NCBI RefSeq assembly: GCF_004363075.1
Contig: NZ_SNYN01000029.1
Location: forward strand, 1-60,437
DNA: 60,437 bases
Origin: Actinorugispora endophytica
Lineage (GTDB): Bacteria; Actinomycetota; Actinomycetes; Streptosporangiales; Streptosporangiaceae
Reading direction: 5' to 3'
In this document: in pieces, positions 17,521 through 26,992 of the stretch
How the letters are laid out: each line of letters starts with the position of its first letter
How positions within the stretch are numbered: position 1 is the stretch's first letter
The notes under the pieces: model-generated
Databases searched by the model: none
What the model was told of the DNA's origin: nothing
What the model saw: only the letters and a program-made list of their open reading frames with translations
Position numbers and translations under genes: made by a program

Positions 17521-17766
17521 TCAGCCTCTCTGTGCGGCGCCGCCTGCGCCAATGATGGTACGCCCGGGTCGGGCGGCTTCCGCTCCAGGTGTGTTCCGGG
17601 CCCGCTCCGTCGCCGCGCGCAGCGCGTCGACCCGCGGCTCGAGCTCGGCGCGGGCCAGCTCGAGTTCGGCCCCGAACCCGCGCAGCCGCGCCCCCGTCCG
17701 CACCGCGAACAGGACCACGACGAGCAGGCCGGCGGCGGCCGCCAGGAGGAAAACAGTCCAAAGCAC
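17521..17766 (-). CDS. Small single-span membrane protein between pafBC and tatA
   Basis: An 81-residue product with GTG start, one N-terminal hydrophobic helix (about residues 3-22) and a charged, Ala/Glu/Arg-rich helical part that could form a coiled coil. The stop codon is 6 bp before the tatA start, so it is in the same transcript. The topology resembles TatA/TatB-like proteins but the glycine-hinge motif is missing. The function is unknown. Confidence 0.6.
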   Translation of the reverse strand: MLWTVFLLAAAAGLLVVVLFAVRTGARLRGFGAELELARAELEPRVDALRAATERARNTPGAEAARPGRTIIGAGGAAQRG

Positions 17767-17861
17767 GCTTCGAGCCTACTCAATCCCCGGCCGAACACCA
17801 CTGCGGCATGGTGAATCTCTGGTCTCGGAACGTACCGCGAGGACACTCCGGGGCTCCGGGC

Positions 17862-19862
17862 TCACTCTCGGTCCCGGTATCCGTCCACGGCGCGTCCGGC
17901 CTGCTCACGCGCCCGGTCGGCCAGTTCGGCCGGGGCCACCAGGCGCCCGGTCGGGCCCAGCCGCAGGGCCAGGCGGACCGCCCAGGCGGGCTCGGGGGTG
18001 CGCAGCGTGGCGCGCAGGTGCCCGCCGGGGAGCTCCCGGACCCCGGCGCACACGTAGTCCTCGGCGACCCAGCGCGCGGCGGGGGTCAGTTCGAAGCTGA
18101 CGTAGGCGTCGTCGCCGGAGAACTGGAGCACGCCGTCGCTCAGGTCCCGCCCGCGCGCGCCGGTGGGCACCTGGGCGGCCACCGGAAGCACGGTCAGGTC
18201 CAGGACCCGGTCCAGGCGGAACAGCCGCACGCCCGAGCGCAGACGGCACCAGCCCTCCAGGAAGGCCTGCCCGTCCTGGATCACCAGCCGCATCGGGTCG
18301 ACGTCGCGCTCGGTCACCCGGTCCTCGTAGCCCGACAGGTAGCGCAGGTGCAGGCGCTGCCCGGCCTCCAGTGCCTCCCCCGCGCGCCGCTGCATCTCCC
18401 TGACCTCGTCGTCCAGCTCGACGCGCACCTCCACGGCGTCGGCGAGTCCGACGGCCGCGCCCGCGACCGCGCGCAGCTTCTCCCCCACCCGCTTGAGCGC
18501 GTCGCTGTCCACGCCGGGGATCCCGCTCAGCAACTCGATGCCGACCACCAGGCTGGCGGCCTCGTCCGCGGTCAGGCGCAGCGGCGCGGCCAGGGTGTCG
18601 GCGTTGCCGATGATGATCTCGCCGGTCTCGGCGGCGGCCTCCACGTCCACGTCGATCAGGTCGCCGGGGGTGTAGCCGGGCAGGCCGCACATCCACAGCA
18701 GGCTCAGGTCCTTGAGCACCTGCTTCTCGGGCAGTCCGAAGTGCGCGGCAACCTCCGACACCCGCACGTCGTGGCTCAGCGCGTAGGGCACCAGCATCAG
18801 CAGGCGGCGAAGCTGCTCGGACGAGGCCCCGGCTCGCCGGGGCGCGCCGCCGCGCCCGGTGTCCGAGGACTCCTCCGCCGTGTCGGCCGCCTCGGCGCCG
18901 GACTCGGCGACGGCGCGCAGGTGCCCGATGACGGCGGCGCGCAGCCCCGGCGGGTCCTGCACCAGGACGTGCTCGCCGTACTCGGCGATCCGCGCGGCCA
19001 TGTCGGCCTCGTCGGAGTAGGGGTACTCCAGCAGGTCCCAGCCGGGCCGGTCCCCCGGGCGGTCCCCGGGCACGATCCGGCGGGCGGCGCGGCGCAGCAC
19101 GTGCGCGGAGTCGGCGCGCACCCGCAGCGTCGCCACGTGGTCGGGTTCGACGGGCCGGGCGCGCACCACCGAGCGCACGTCGACGCCGTCGGGCACCCGC
19201 ACCGCCGGACCCGTGGTGTGCACCCGCACGTCGCCGACGATGCGGCCGAGCCGGAACACGCGACGGTCGGCGCGGTCCCGGTCGTACCCCGCCACGTACC
19301 AGCGCCCCTGGACGTTGACCACGCCCCACGGCTCCACCTCGCGCCACGACGGCTCGGCCCCGGGCTTGCGGTACTCGAAGCCGACCGGACGGCGGTCGCG
19401 CACCGCCTGCCAGATCGGCAGGAACGCGGGCTCGTCGGTGCCCAGCACCGGGGTGATGGAGGGCAGCGCCTCGGAGTCCACGGGCACCCCGGCCGCGCGC
19501 AGCTTCAGCAGGGCGTTGGACGCGGCCTCGCCCAGGACGGCGTGCCGCCACGCGCGCGCGGCCAGCCCCAGCACGGCGGCCTCGTCGGGGCGCAGCTCGA
19601 TGGGCTCCAGTTCGTAGTCGGCGCGCGAGATGCGGTACCCGTCCTCGTCGCTGAAGGCGTCGTGCCCGCCCATCTCGATGGGGATGCCCGCGGCGCGCAG
19701 CTCCTTCTTGTCCCGCTCGAACATGCGCTTGAAGGCGGAGTCGCTCTCGGCGTCGCCGTAGCCGTGCACGGTCGCGCGGATCTCCTGCGCGCTGAGGAAG
19801 CGCCTGGTGGCCAGCAGGCAGATCACCAGGTTGAGCTGCCGTTCGGTCTTGTCCTGCGACAT
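17862..19862 (-). CDS. pafBC: PafBC fusion, WYL-domain transcriptional activator of the DNA-damage response
   Basis: A single 666-residue protein that carries both halves of the PafB/PafC heterodimer. The first half starts with a winged-helix (TERQLNLVICLLATRRFLS, shown in part) and a WYL domain containing GRWYVAGYDRDRADRRVFRL. The second half starts near residue 330 with EQLRRLLMLVPYALSH, a second HTH-like region, and a second WYL domain ending in FRLDRVLDLTVL. PafBC activates the LexA-independent DNA-damage regulon in mycobacteria, and natural fusions are known in some actinobacteria. The frame is open far upstream, but ATG 19862 is the natural start of the first HTH. It heads the tatA-tatC-helY block but is far from pafA here. 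Confidence 0.9.
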   Translation of the reverse strand: MSQDKTERQLNLVICLLATRRFLSAQEIRATVHGYGDAESDSAFKRMFERDKKELRAAGIPIEMGGHDAFSDEDGYRISRADYELEPIELRPDEAAVLGLAARAWRHAVLGEAASNALLKLRAAGVPVDSEALPSITPVLGTDEPAFLPIWQAVRDRRPVGFEYRKPGAEPSWREVEPWGVVNVQGRWYVAGYDRDRADRRVFRLGRIVGDVRVHTTGPAVRVPDGVDVRSVVRARPVEPDHVATLRVRADSAHVLRRAARRIVPGDRPGDRPGWDLLEYPYSDEADMAARIAEYGEHVLVQDPPGLRAAVIGHLRAVAESGAEAADTAEESSDTGRGGAPRRAGASSEQLRRLLMLVPYALSHDVRVSEVAAHFGLPEKQVLKDLSLLWMCGLPGYTPGDLIDVDVEAAAETGEIIIGNADTLAAPLRLTADEAASLVVGIELLSGIPGVDSDALKRVGEKLRAVAGAAVGLADAVEVRVELDDEVREMQRRAGEALEAGQRLHLRYLSGYEDRVTERDVDPMRLVIQDGQAFLEGWCRLRSGVRLFRLDRVLDLTVLPVAAQVPTGARGRDLSDGVLQFSGDDAYVSFELTPAARWVAEDYVCAGVRELPGGHLRATLRTPEPAWAVRLALRLGPTGRLVAPAELADRAREQAGRAVDGYRDRE

Positions 19863-20003
19863 CGTCGTGCCTCTCCCAGACGCCCCGTGCCCGCGGGTTC
19901 GGTGTGCTCCGGGAAGGCGCCGCAGTGGGCGGGGCGAGGCCGCGGCCTGGTCGGCAGACCCGTTTCCCGGACATCTGCTCACCCAAACGGTACCGTGACC
20001 CGC

Positions 20004-21077
20004 GTGATCAGATGGCGTGAAGGACGGGTGCGCGAAGTCCGCCGGACGTGGCCCGGCGTGGTGGAGGCCGACGTGCTGCTGGCCGACGGCGAGGGGGCCT
20101 GCCGGGCGCTGGCCTACCCCCGCCTGGTGGGCGATCCGCGCCCGGGCGACCGGGTGCTGCTGAACACCACGGCGCTGGCCATGGGGCTGGGCACCGGCGG
20201 GTACGCGCTGGTCGTGGCGCTGCCCGATCGCCTGCCCCCCGACCCCGAGGGGCCGGGGCACCTGGTCAAGGCCCGGTACACGCCCCTGCAGGCCACCGTG
20301 CTGGGCGCGGACGAGCAGGGGTCCCCGCACCACGCGGCGCTGCGCGACGCCGACGGGGTGGACCGCATGCCGGTGGTGACCGCGGACCTGCACTCGGCGG
20401 TCCCGGCGGTCCTGGCGGGGGTGCTCCAGGCGCGGCCCGGCGCGCGGGTGGTGTACGTGATGCTGGACGGCGGGGCGCTGCCGCTCTGGTTCTCCGCGAC
20501 GGTGGCGCGGCTGCGCGCGGCGGGCGCGCTGGCGGGCTCGGTCACGGTCGGCCAGTCCTTCGGCGGCGACCTGGAGGCCGTGACCGTGCACACCGGGCTG
20601 CTGGCGGCCAGGCACGTGCTGGGCGCGGACGTCGCGGTCGTGGCGCAGGGGCCGGGGAACCTGGGGACCGGGACCCCGTGGGGGTTCTCGGGGGTGGCGG
20701 CCGGTGAGGCGGTGAACGCCGCCGCGGTCCTGGACGGGCGTCCGGTGGCCGCGCTGCGGGTCAGCGAAGCCGACGCGCGCGAGCGGCACCGGGGGGTGTC
20801 GCACCACAGCCTCACCGCGTACGGGCGGGTGGCGCTGGCCCGCGCCGACGTGGTGCTGCCGGTGCTGCCGGGCGGGTTCGGCGACCGGCTGCGCGCCCAG
20901 GCGGCGGTGCTGGCCGAACGGCACACGCTGGTCGAGGTGGAGGTCGACGGGCTGGAGGAGGCGCTGCGCGCCCTCCCGGTTCGGCTGTCCACGATGGGGC
21001 GCGGCCTCGCCGAGGACGCCGCCTCCTTCCTGGCCGCCGCCGCGGCGGGCCGCCACGCCGCCGGCCTGTCGGCCTGA
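20004..21077 (+). CDS. DUF3866 family protein
   Basis: A 357-residue protein with the DUF3866 signature features: the beta-rich N-terminus WREGRVREV, the LLNTTALAMGLGTGGYALVVA segment (partly quoted), KARYTPLQ, LHSAVPAV and a C-terminal GVSHHSLTAYGRV. The function of this family is unknown; the glycine-rich segment PGNLGTGTPWGFSG suggests nucleotide or phosphate binding. It is divergent from pafBC. A GTG at 19995 is an in-frame alternative, but TACCGT at 19991 looks like a -10 box, giving a leaderless message from GTG 20004. The intergenic region with pafBC is only about 140 bp. Confidence 0.85.
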   Translation: MIRWREGRVREVRRTWPGVVEADVLLADGEGACRALAYPRLVGDPRPGDRVLLNTTALAMGLGTGGYALVVALPDRLPPDPEGPGHLVKARYTPLQATVLGADEQGSPHHAALRDADGVDRMPVVTADLHSAVPAVLAGVLQARPGARVVYVMLDGGALPLWFSATVARLRAAGALAGSVTVGQSFGGDLEAVTVHTGLLAARHVLGADVAVVAQGPGNLGTGTPWGFSGVAAGEAVNAAAVLDGRPVAALRVSEADARERHRGVSHHSLTAYGRVALARADVVLPVLPGGFGDRLRAQAAVLAERHTLVEVEVDGLEEALRALPVRLSTMGRGLAEDAASFLAAAAAGRHAAGLSA

Positions 21078-21110
21078 GGAGGCGCTCCCGCACCGGAGCC
21101 GCGCGGTGGC

Positions 21111-21184
21111 CTCCCCGCTGATCTTGACCTTTCCGGGGTCTCAGAAGCGGTTGAGACCCCGGAAAGGTCAAGATCAGCGGGGAG
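21111..21184. repeat. Long hairpin repeat, family A copy 2
   Basis: A perfect 33-bp stem (21111-21143 with 21152-21184) with the 8-nt loop GAAGCGGT lies between the convergent DUF3866 and FKBP genes. The inner arm is identical to copy 1, while the outer arm differs with both sides changed together. The flank after the right arm (about 21185-21198) resembles that of copy 3. Confidence 0.9.
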
Positions 21185-21195
21185 TGCAGGAAAAA

Positions 21196-21232
21196 CGGTC
21201 CCCGGGGCGTCTCTCGACGGGCCCGGGGACCG
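21196..21232. terminator. GC-rich terminator hairpin of the FKBP gene
   Basis: CGGTCCCCGGG at 21196-21206 pairs with CCCGGGGACCG at 21222-21232 around a 15-nt loop, 20 bp beyond the FKBP stop. It is a second hairpin in the same convergent gap as family A copy 2. Confidence 0.75.
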
Positions 21233-21251
21233 CGCTGCGTCGGCCTGGGGA

Positions 21252-22334
21252 CTACTCCTCGGTGGCCTCGGCGTCCCCGCCCTCGGGAGCGGCCTCCTCC
21301 TCGGGAGCCTCCTCCTCGGGAGCCTCCTCCGCGGGGGCGCTGTCGAAGGCGCCCAGCAGGTCCACGACGAAGACCAGGGTCCCGGCCGGGGCCCCGCTGT
21401 CCGCGGCGTCCTCGCCGTAGGCCATGTCCTCGGGGATGACCAACATGACCCGGCTGCCGACCTTCTGGCCGACCAGGCCCTCGTCCCAGCCCTCGATGAC
21501 CCCGCCGACACCCACCTGGAAGCTGAACGGCGTGCCGTCCTTGCCCGCGTTCCAGGTGGAGTCGAAGACCTCGCCGTCGTCCCAGCGCACGCCCGTGTAC
21601 TGGGTGACGACCTGCTGGCCCTCGGCGACCTCCGGGCCGTCGCCCTCGATCAGGGGGACGATCTCCAGGTCCTTCGGCGGGTCGGTGTCCTCGGGGATGG
21701 TGATCTCGGGGATCGCCCGTCCGGGGTCGGGGGCGGTGGGCAGGCCGTCGCCGCCGTCAGTGGACTGCTCGCCGGGGACCACGTCGCCCTTGCCGTAGCG
21801 GTCGACGACGTCCACGATGGTCAGCGACGCGCCCTCGGGCGCCTCCTGCCCCATCGACTCGGCCTGCTGGCGCTCCTCCTCCGTCATCGGCGGGAAGAGG
21901 AAGGCCAGCCGGGAGCCGACCGTCTCGTCGACGATCGCCTGGGACAACTCCTCGGTCATCTGGTCCATCTGGAGCAGCACCGGCGCGCCGGTCTCGTAGG
22001 TGGACCGGGTGAACTCGGTCTCGCCCCTGGCGGTCCACTGGTAGTCGACCGTGTGGACGAGCACCATGTCGTCGCCGCGGATGAGCGCGCCGTCCTCCTC
22101 GCCCTCCTTCACCGTGCCCGTCAGCTGCTCGTCGGGCGGGGCGATGTCGGGGAAGGCCACCTCGGGGTCCTCGCCGACGTCGCCCGTGATGGTCGGAAGC
22201 CGGCTGTCGTAGTCCTCGTCGGACTGCATGAACGCCGGAGTCTTCCAGTCCTCGGGAATGACCCCGCAACCGGATACCCCCAGCAGCAGGGCACAGAACG
22301 GCACCGCTAGGGCCGTGGCGGCACGTCGACGCAT
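21252..22334 (-). CDS. FKBP-type peptidyl-prolyl isomerase lipoprotein
   Basis: A 360-residue exported lipoprotein with lipobox LGVSGC at about residues 18-23. The C-terminal FKBP domain (about residues 215-320) is complete: VVTQYTGVRWDDGEVFDSTW, GVIEGWDEGL and AYGEDA are recognisable. An N-terminal region (about 75-170) resembles a second, degenerate FKBP domain. The tail is a run of Glu/Ala repeats (EEAPEEEA). It would help fold exported proteins. In streptomycetes FKBP genes sit between pafA and pafBC, so this gene is the remaining edge of that conserved order. Confidence 0.9.
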   Translation of the reverse strand: MRRRAATALAVPFCALLLGVSGCGVIPEDWKTPAFMQSDEDYDSRLPTITGDVGEDPEVAFPDIAPPDEQLTGTVKEGEEDGALIRGDDMVLVHTVDYQWTARGETEFTRSTYETGAPVLLQMDQMTEELSQAIVDETVGSRLAFLFPPMTEEERQQAESMGQEAPEGASLTIVDVVDRYGKGDVVPGEQSTDGGDGLPTAPDPGRAIPEITIPEDTDPPKDLEIVPLIEGDGPEVAEGQQVVTQYTGVRWDDGEVFDSTWNAGKDGTPFSFQVGVGGVIEGWDEGLVGQKVGSRVMLVIPEDMAYGEDAADSGAPAGTLVFVVDLLGAFDSAPAEEAPEEEAPEEEAAPEGGDAEATEE

Positions 22335-22457
22335 ATGTCACTACCTCAAGAGTCTGGCCAGAATCTCCGACACACTATCGAAGAAGAAAGGATGCACTAT
22401 CCGGGTAAGAGGGAGTCAAGAGCGCGCGGACGCCCGCCCGGAAGGCGTTCTCTCCGC

Positions 22458-23543
22458 TCAGAACAGGACCAGACTGCGCGCTCCCCGCCCCGAGCGCATG
22501 TCGGCGAACGCCTCCTCCACCTCGTGCAGTCCGATCGTCCTGGTCACCAGGGCCGACAGGTCGAGTTCGCCCTCTCGGTACAGGCGCAGCAGCTCGGGGA
22601 CCTCGACCGCCGGATCGCTGCTGCCGTACAGGCTGCCCTGCAGGGCGCGGGCGAAGTGCGTGATCTCCAGGGCGTTGAAGGACAGCTCGTCGGTCGCGGC
22701 GCCGAAGCCCACGACGGTCGCCTTGCCGCCGCGCCGGGTTGCGGACCAGGCGGCGCGGATCGTCGCGGCCCGGCCCACGCACTCGATGGCGTGGTCGACG
22801 CCGCGACCGTCGGCGATCGCGCGGATCCGGCGGGACAGGTCGTCGCCGGGGGCCAGGAAGTGGGTGGCCCCCATCGAGCGGGCCAGCTCCTCCTTCTCCG
22901 CGGCCGGGTCGACGGCGATGATCGTCGAGGCGCCCGCGATGCGCGCGCCCTGCACGACGCTCAGGCCCACGCCGCCGAGCCCGATGACCGCCACCGACTC
23001 GCCGGGGCGCACCCCGGCGGCGTTGCGCACCGCGCCGACCCCGGTCAGGACCGCGCAGCCCAGCAGCGCGGCCTGGGCCGGGGGCACGTCGTCGGGCACC
23101 ACCAGGCAGGAGGCCGCCGGGACGACGGTCTCCTGGGAGAACGCGGCCACGCCCAGGCCCGGGTGGACCGGGGTGCCGTCGGCCAGGGTCCCCCAGACGC
23201 GGCGCGAGGCCTCGGCGGCGTTGGCGCACAGGTAGGGCTCGCCGTTGACGCAGTGCCAGCAGGTGCGGCACGGCGGGTTCCAGTTCAGGAGGACCGCGTC
23301 GCCGACGGACAGGTCCGTCACGGCCCCGCCCACCTCGGCGACGTGTCCGGCGCCCTCGTGCCCCAGGACGACGGGAACGGCGTGCGCGAGGGTGCCGTCG
23401 GCCAGGGACAGGTCCGAGTGGCACACGCCGGTGGCGGCCATGCGCACGCGCACGTCGTCCGGTCCGAGGCCGGGGAGCGTGATCTCCTCGACGCTCAGCG
23501 GTCCGCCGGGGGCGCGCAGCACTGCTCCGAGTGTGGTGTGCAT
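22458..23543 (-). CDS. Zinc-dependent alcohol dehydrogenase
   Basis: A 361-residue medium-chain dehydrogenase. Catalytic zinc ligands are in GVCHSDLSL and GHEGAGHVAEVG; the structural zinc lobe is CRTCWHCVNGEPYLC. The Rossmann motif is GLGGVGLSVVQGA. It would oxidise an alcohol to an aldehyde with NAD. The ATG at 23543 has a GAGGAGG ribosome binding site. The ALDH gene ends 27 bp upstream on the same strand and an acyl-CoA dehydrogenase gene precedes that, so the three form an oxidation operon. The substrate is unknown. Confidence 0.9.
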   Translation of the reverse strand: MHTTLGAVLRAPGGPLSVEEITLPGLGPDDVRVRMAATGVCHSDLSLADGTLAHAVPVVLGHEGAGHVAEVGGAVTDLSVGDAVLLNWNPPCRTCWHCVNGEPYLCANAAEASRRVWGTLADGTPVHPGLGVAAFSQETVVPAASCLVVPDDVPPAQAALLGCAVLTGVGAVRNAAGVRPGESVAVIGLGGVGLSVVQGARIAGASTIIAVDPAAEKEELARSMGATHFLAPGDDLSRRIRAIADGRGVDHAIECVGRAATIRAAWSATRRGGKATVVGFGAATDELSFNALEITHFARALQGSLYGSSDPAVEVPELLRLYREGELDLSALVTRTIGLHEVEEAFADMRSGRGARSLVLF

Positions 23544-23569
23544 GGTCCTCCTCGTGTTGGGGATCGGGG

Positions 23570-24988
23570 TCACGGCAGCTGCACCGCCTTGACCTCGCAG
23601 AACTCCTCCAGACCGAAGCGGCCAAGTTCGCGCCCGGTACCCGAGCGCCGGTACCCGCCGAAGGGGGCCGCCGGATTGAACTGGCCGTTGTTGACGCTCA
23701 CCTGGCCGGTGCGCAGGCGCCGGGCCACGGCGAGGGCGCGGTCGGTGTCGCCCGACCAGACCCCGCCGGACAGGCCGTAGTCGCTGTCGTTGGCGATGCG
23801 CACCGCGTCGTCCTCGTCGTCGTAGCCCAGCACGGTGAGCACCGGGCCGAAGATCTCCTCGCGGGCAACGGCCGATGAGGGGTCCACTCCGGCCAGCACG
23901 GTGGGCGCCACGAAGTGGCCCTGCTCGGGCACCCGCGCGTCGGGGCCTCCGGTGGCGAAGACCGCGCCCTCCCGGCGCGCCTGGGCGAGGTAGCCCAGCA
24001 CGCGCACGCGCGCGGGCGCCGACGCCAGCGGGCCGACGCGGGTGCCCGGGTCGGCGGGATCGCCCATCGGCGCGCGCGCCGCCGCCTCCGCCGCCAGGGC
24101 GACGGCCTCGTCGTAACGGGCGCGCGGGACGAGCATCCGGGTCAGGGCCGTGCAGGTCTGACCGGAGTTGAGCATGCAGTTGGCCACGACCGCCTTGACG
24201 GACGCGGCGAGGTCGGCGTCGTCCAGGATGATCCCGGCGGACTTTCCGCCGAGTTCCAGTGCCACCTTCTTGACCGTGCCCGCGGCCAGTTCCGAGACGC
24301 GGGTCCCCGCGCGGGTTGAGCCGGTGAAGGAGACCATGTCCACCAGCGGGTGGCCCACCAGGGGCTCCCCCGCGTCCGGACCGGTGCCGGTGACGATGTT
24401 GAACACGCCGGGCGGGAAGCCCACCGAGTCGACGACCTCGGCGAGCAGGAAGGCCGACAGGGGGGCGACCTCGCTGGGTTTGAGCACGAACGCGCACCCG
24501 GCGGCGAGCGCGGGCGCGAGTTTGGCGACGGTCTGGTGCAGCGGGTAGTTCCAGGGGGTTATGGCCCCCACCACGCCGACGGGTTCGCGCACGACGAGGG
24601 AGTTGCCGATCCGCTCGGACCAGGCGAACTCCTCGACGATCGCGGCGGTCTCGCCCAGGACCATCAGCGGCAGGCCCACCTGGACGCGTTCGGCGAGTCT
24701 GCGGGGGGAGCCCATCTCGGCGGTGATGAGGGCGGCCATCTCCTCGGAGCGCACCGCGAGTTCGCGCTGGAGGGCCTTCAGGTGCGCGGCGCGGTCCGCG
24801 GGTGTGACGGCGGACCAGGCGGGGAACGCCTCGCGCGCGGCGCGCACGGCCCGGTCCACGTCGGCGGCGCCGCACGCGGGGACGCGCGCGACGGTCTCCT
24901 CCGTGTAGGGGTTCTCCACCGCGATGCGCTCGGTGCTCAGGGGGACGACCCACTGGCCGCCGATGTAGAGCCGGTCGGTGTTGACCAT
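23570..24988 (-). CDS. Aldehyde dehydrogenase (NAD-dependent)
   Basis: A 472-residue ALDH with [13 protein letters not shown], catalytic Glu in [11 protein letters not shown], catalytic Cys in [13 protein letters not shown], and [10 protein letters not shown], all at the usual spacing. It should oxidise the aldehyde produced by the next gene's alcohol dehydrogenase. The start has a GGAGGCACC ribosome binding site and lies 22 bp after the acyl-CoA dehydrogenase stop. Confidence 0.92.
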   Translation of the reverse strand: MVNTDRLYIGGQWVVPLSTERIAVENPYTEETVARVPACGAADVDRAVRAAREAFPAWSAVTPADRAAHLKALQRELAVRSEEMAALITAEMGSPRRLAERVQVGLPLMVLGETAAIVEEFAWSERIGNSLVVREPVGVVGAITPWNYPLHQTVAKLAPALAAGCAFVLKPSEVAPLSAFLLAEVVDSVGFPPGVFNIVTGTGPDAGEPLVGHPLVDMVSFTGSTRAGTRVSELAAGTVKKVALELGGKSAGIILDDADLAASVKAVVANCMLNSGQTCTALTRMLVPRARYDEAVALAAEAAARAPMGDPADPGTRVGPLASAPARVRVLGYLAQARREGAVFATGGPDARVPEQGHFVAPTVLAGVDPSSAVAREEIFGPVLTVLGYDDEDDAVRIANDSDYGLSGGVWSGDTDRALAVARRLRTGQVSVNNGQFNPAAPFGGYRRSGTGRELGRFGLEEFCEVKAVQLP

Positions 24989-25010
24989 GGTGCCTCCGTC
25001 GGTCGGGGGT

Positions 25011-26162
25011 TCAGGAGAAGGCGCTGACCCCGGTGAGGGCCCGGCCGATGATGAGTTTCTGGATCTGGCTGGTGCCCTCGTACAGGGTGGTGACGCGGGC
25101 GTCGCGCAGGTACTTGCCGGGCGGGTACTCGTCGATGTATCCGTATCCGCCGAACACCTGCATGGCGTTGTTGGCGGCGCGCACGGCCGTCTCGGTGGCG
25201 AACAGCTTGGCCATGGACGCCTCGGTGGCGAACGGCAGGCCGCGGTCGACGAGGTCCGCGGCCCGCCACACCAGCAGCCGGGCGGCGTCGGTCTCCACGG
25301 CCATGTCGGCGAGCATGTCCTGCACCAGTTGGAATCCGGCGATGGGGCGGCCGAACTGGGTGCGCTGCCCGGCGTGGGCCAGCGCGCTCTCCAGCGCGCC
25401 CCGGGCGGCGCCGACCGATCCGGCCGCCACCGAGACGCGCCCCTTGTCCAGGGCCGACATCGCGATGGAGAAGCCCCCGCCCTCCTGCCCCAGGACCGCG
25501 TCGGCGCCCACCCGGACCTCGTCGAAGAACAGCTGGGCGGTGGGCTGGCCGCGCAGGCCGAGCTTGCCGCGGATCTCGGTGCGCTCCAGGCCGGGGGCGT
25601 CCGCGGGGACCAGGAACGCGGTGATGCCCTTGGGGCCGGGTCCGCCCGTGCGGGCGAAGAGCAGGACCACGTCCGCCCAGGTGCCGTTGGTGATGAACAT
25701 CTTGGAGCCGCTGAGCAGGTAGTCGCCGCCGTCGGGGTCGGCCCGCAGCGCCAGCGACGCGGCGTCGGACCCGGTGTCGGGCTCGGTCAGGCCGAAGCAG
25801 CCCAGCAGCGCGCCCGAGCACAGGCCGGGCAGCCAGCGCTCGCGCTGGGCGGGTGTGCCGTGGGCGGCGACGGACTTGGCGACCAGGCCCAGCGAGACCG
25901 ACACCAGGCCGCGCACGGAGGAGTCGCCCCGGCCGAGCTCCTCCATCACCAGGCTGTAGGCGAGGTGGTCGCCGCCCGACCCGCCGTCGGCCTCGTCGAT
26001 GGTCAGCCCCATGAAGCCGAGTTCGCCCAGGCGCGGGACCAGTTCCCGGGGCACCCGCTCGACACGGTCCCATCCGGCCACGTTCGGCGTGATCTCGCGG
26101 TCCACGAACTCGGCCGCCAGCGCGCGCAGCGCCTCGTGCTCCTCGGTGAGCGTGAAGTCCAT
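25011..26162 (-). CDS. Acyl-CoA dehydrogenase
   Basis: A 383-residue ACAD, first gene of the minus-strand oxidation operon. Motifs: [28 protein letters not shown], catalytic-region [18 protein letters not shown] and [15 protein letters not shown] (each partly quoted). The [13 protein letters not shown] stretch is of the short/branched-chain type, and catalytic Glu is in the YEGT segment. The upstream palindrome at 26174-26194 lies on its promoter, so it is probably repressed by the divergent TetR gene product. Confidence 0.92.
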   Translation of the reverse strand: MDFTLTEEHEALRALAAEFVDREITPNVAGWDRVERVPRELVPRLGELGFMGLTIDEADGGSGGDHLAYSLVMEELGRGDSSVRGLVSVSLGLVAKSVAAHGTPAQRERWLPGLCSGALLGCFGLTEPDTGSDAASLALRADPDGGDYLLSGSKMFITNGTWADVVLLFARTGGPGPKGITAFLVPADAPGLERTEIRGKLGLRGQPTAQLFFDEVRVGADAVLGQEGGGFSIAMSALDKGRVSVAAGSVGAARGALESALAHAGQRTQFGRPIAGFQLVQDMLADMAVETDAARLLVWRAADLVDRGLPFATEASMAKLFATETAVRAANNAMQVFGGYGYIDEYPPGKYLRDARVTTLYEGTSQIQKLIIGRALTGVSAFS

Positions 26163-26173
26163 GCGGCCCCCAA

Positions 26174-26194
26174 AAAACTATCGCTGTTAGTTTT
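26174..26194. promoter_or_regulatory. TetR-type operator between acyl-CoA dehydrogenase and tetR
   Basis: AAAACTA and TAGTTTT are perfect 7-bp arms around the spacer TCGCTGT. The site is 11 bp upstream of the acyl-CoA dehydrogenase ATG, in an AT-rich pocket, and in the divergent gap to the TetR-family gene. This placement fits an operator for that regulator. Confidence 0.65.
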
Positions 26195-26353
26195 CTCGCG
26201 TGCAGACTAGGCCATCCGATACCGTTTGCAAACACCCGGGGCCCCGACCTCCCGCCCCGGATCCGCCGGACACCCGCCCGCCAGCGGAACTCCCCGCAGG
26301 AATCCGCGCCGCCGGGACCGGCGGACCGCAGTCGCAAGCACTTGAGGAGACCC

Positions 26354-26992
26354 GTGGCGCGTCCGCGCACCCCGATCCTGAGCCGCGCCGGCGTCACCCG
26401 GGCCGCGCTGGCGATCATCGACGCCGACGGGATCGACGGGCTCTCCACCCGCCGTCTGGCCGAGGAGCTGGGAGTGCGGGCCCCCTCTCTGTACAACCAC
26501 TTCACCGGCAAGGACGACATCCTGGACGCGGTCGCCGACCTGGTGATCGAGGACGTGGACATCGCGGTGTTCGCCGCGCGGCCCTGGGACGAGGCGCTGC
26601 GCGTGTGGGCGCGCTCCTACCGCGCGGCGCTGGTCGCACACCCCAACATCGTGCCGTTCATGGCGCGCGGCCCCGGCCTGCGCCCCTCGGGGCTACGCCT
26701 GGCCGACGCCGTGTACGGCGCCCTCACCGAGGCCGGGTGGCCCCGATCCCAGGCCACCCGCATCGGCGCGATGATGCGCTACCTGGTCACCGGCTCGGCG
26801 CTGGGCTCGTTCGCGCGCGGCTTCACCGAGGACGCCGCCGTGTACGCGCGCGACTACCCGCACCTGGACCAGGCGCATCTGCTGGCAGGGCACAGCAGCG
26901 CGGTGGACGACGGCGCCTTCGAGCTCGGCCTGGAGTCGATGCTGGACAGCCTGGTCCGGCTCTACCCGCGGGTGCGCCTCACCGGCCGCTGA
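26354..26992 (+). CDS. TetR-family transcriptional regulator
   Basis: A 212-residue repressor. The N-terminal HTH reads ALAIIDADGIDGLSTRRLAE followed by LGVRAPSLYNHFTGKDDIL; the tail is a TetR C-terminal ligand domain of the type found in TetR_C_1. The GTG at 26354 has a GAGGAG site 5 nt before it. It is divergent from the acyl-CoA/aldehyde/alcohol dehydrogenase operon and likely controls it through the 26174-26194 palindrome. Its 3' end overlaps the 3' end of the convergent LuxR-family gene by 14 bp. Confidence 0.88.
   Translation: MARPRTPILSRAGVTRAALAIIDADGIDGLSTRRLAEELGVRAPSLYNHFTGKDDILDAVADLVIEDVDIAVFAARPWDEALRVWARSYRAALVAHPNIVPFMARGPGLRPSGLRLADAVYGALTEAGWPRSQATRIGAMMRYLVTGSALGSFARGFTEDAAVYARDYPHLDQAHLLAGHSSAVDDGAFELGLESMLDSLVRLYPRVRLTGR

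Noticed and set aside
19863-20003. RecA-NDp or LexA box in the pafBC/DUF3866 divergent promoter
   Set aside because: I looked for the TTGTC-GTG type motif and for GAAC-N4-GTTC palindromes and found no convincing match.
17862-21056. Full 1064-codon version of the PafBC frame
   Set aside because: The extension upstream of ATG 19862 is antisense to the DUF3866 gene and has no protein-like character.
17589-21077. A very long plus-strand open frame ending with the DUF3866 protein
   Set aside because: The first about 800 codons lie opposite pafBC and have low-complexity His/Arg/Gln/Gly composition; only the part from GTG 20004 shows a real protein family.
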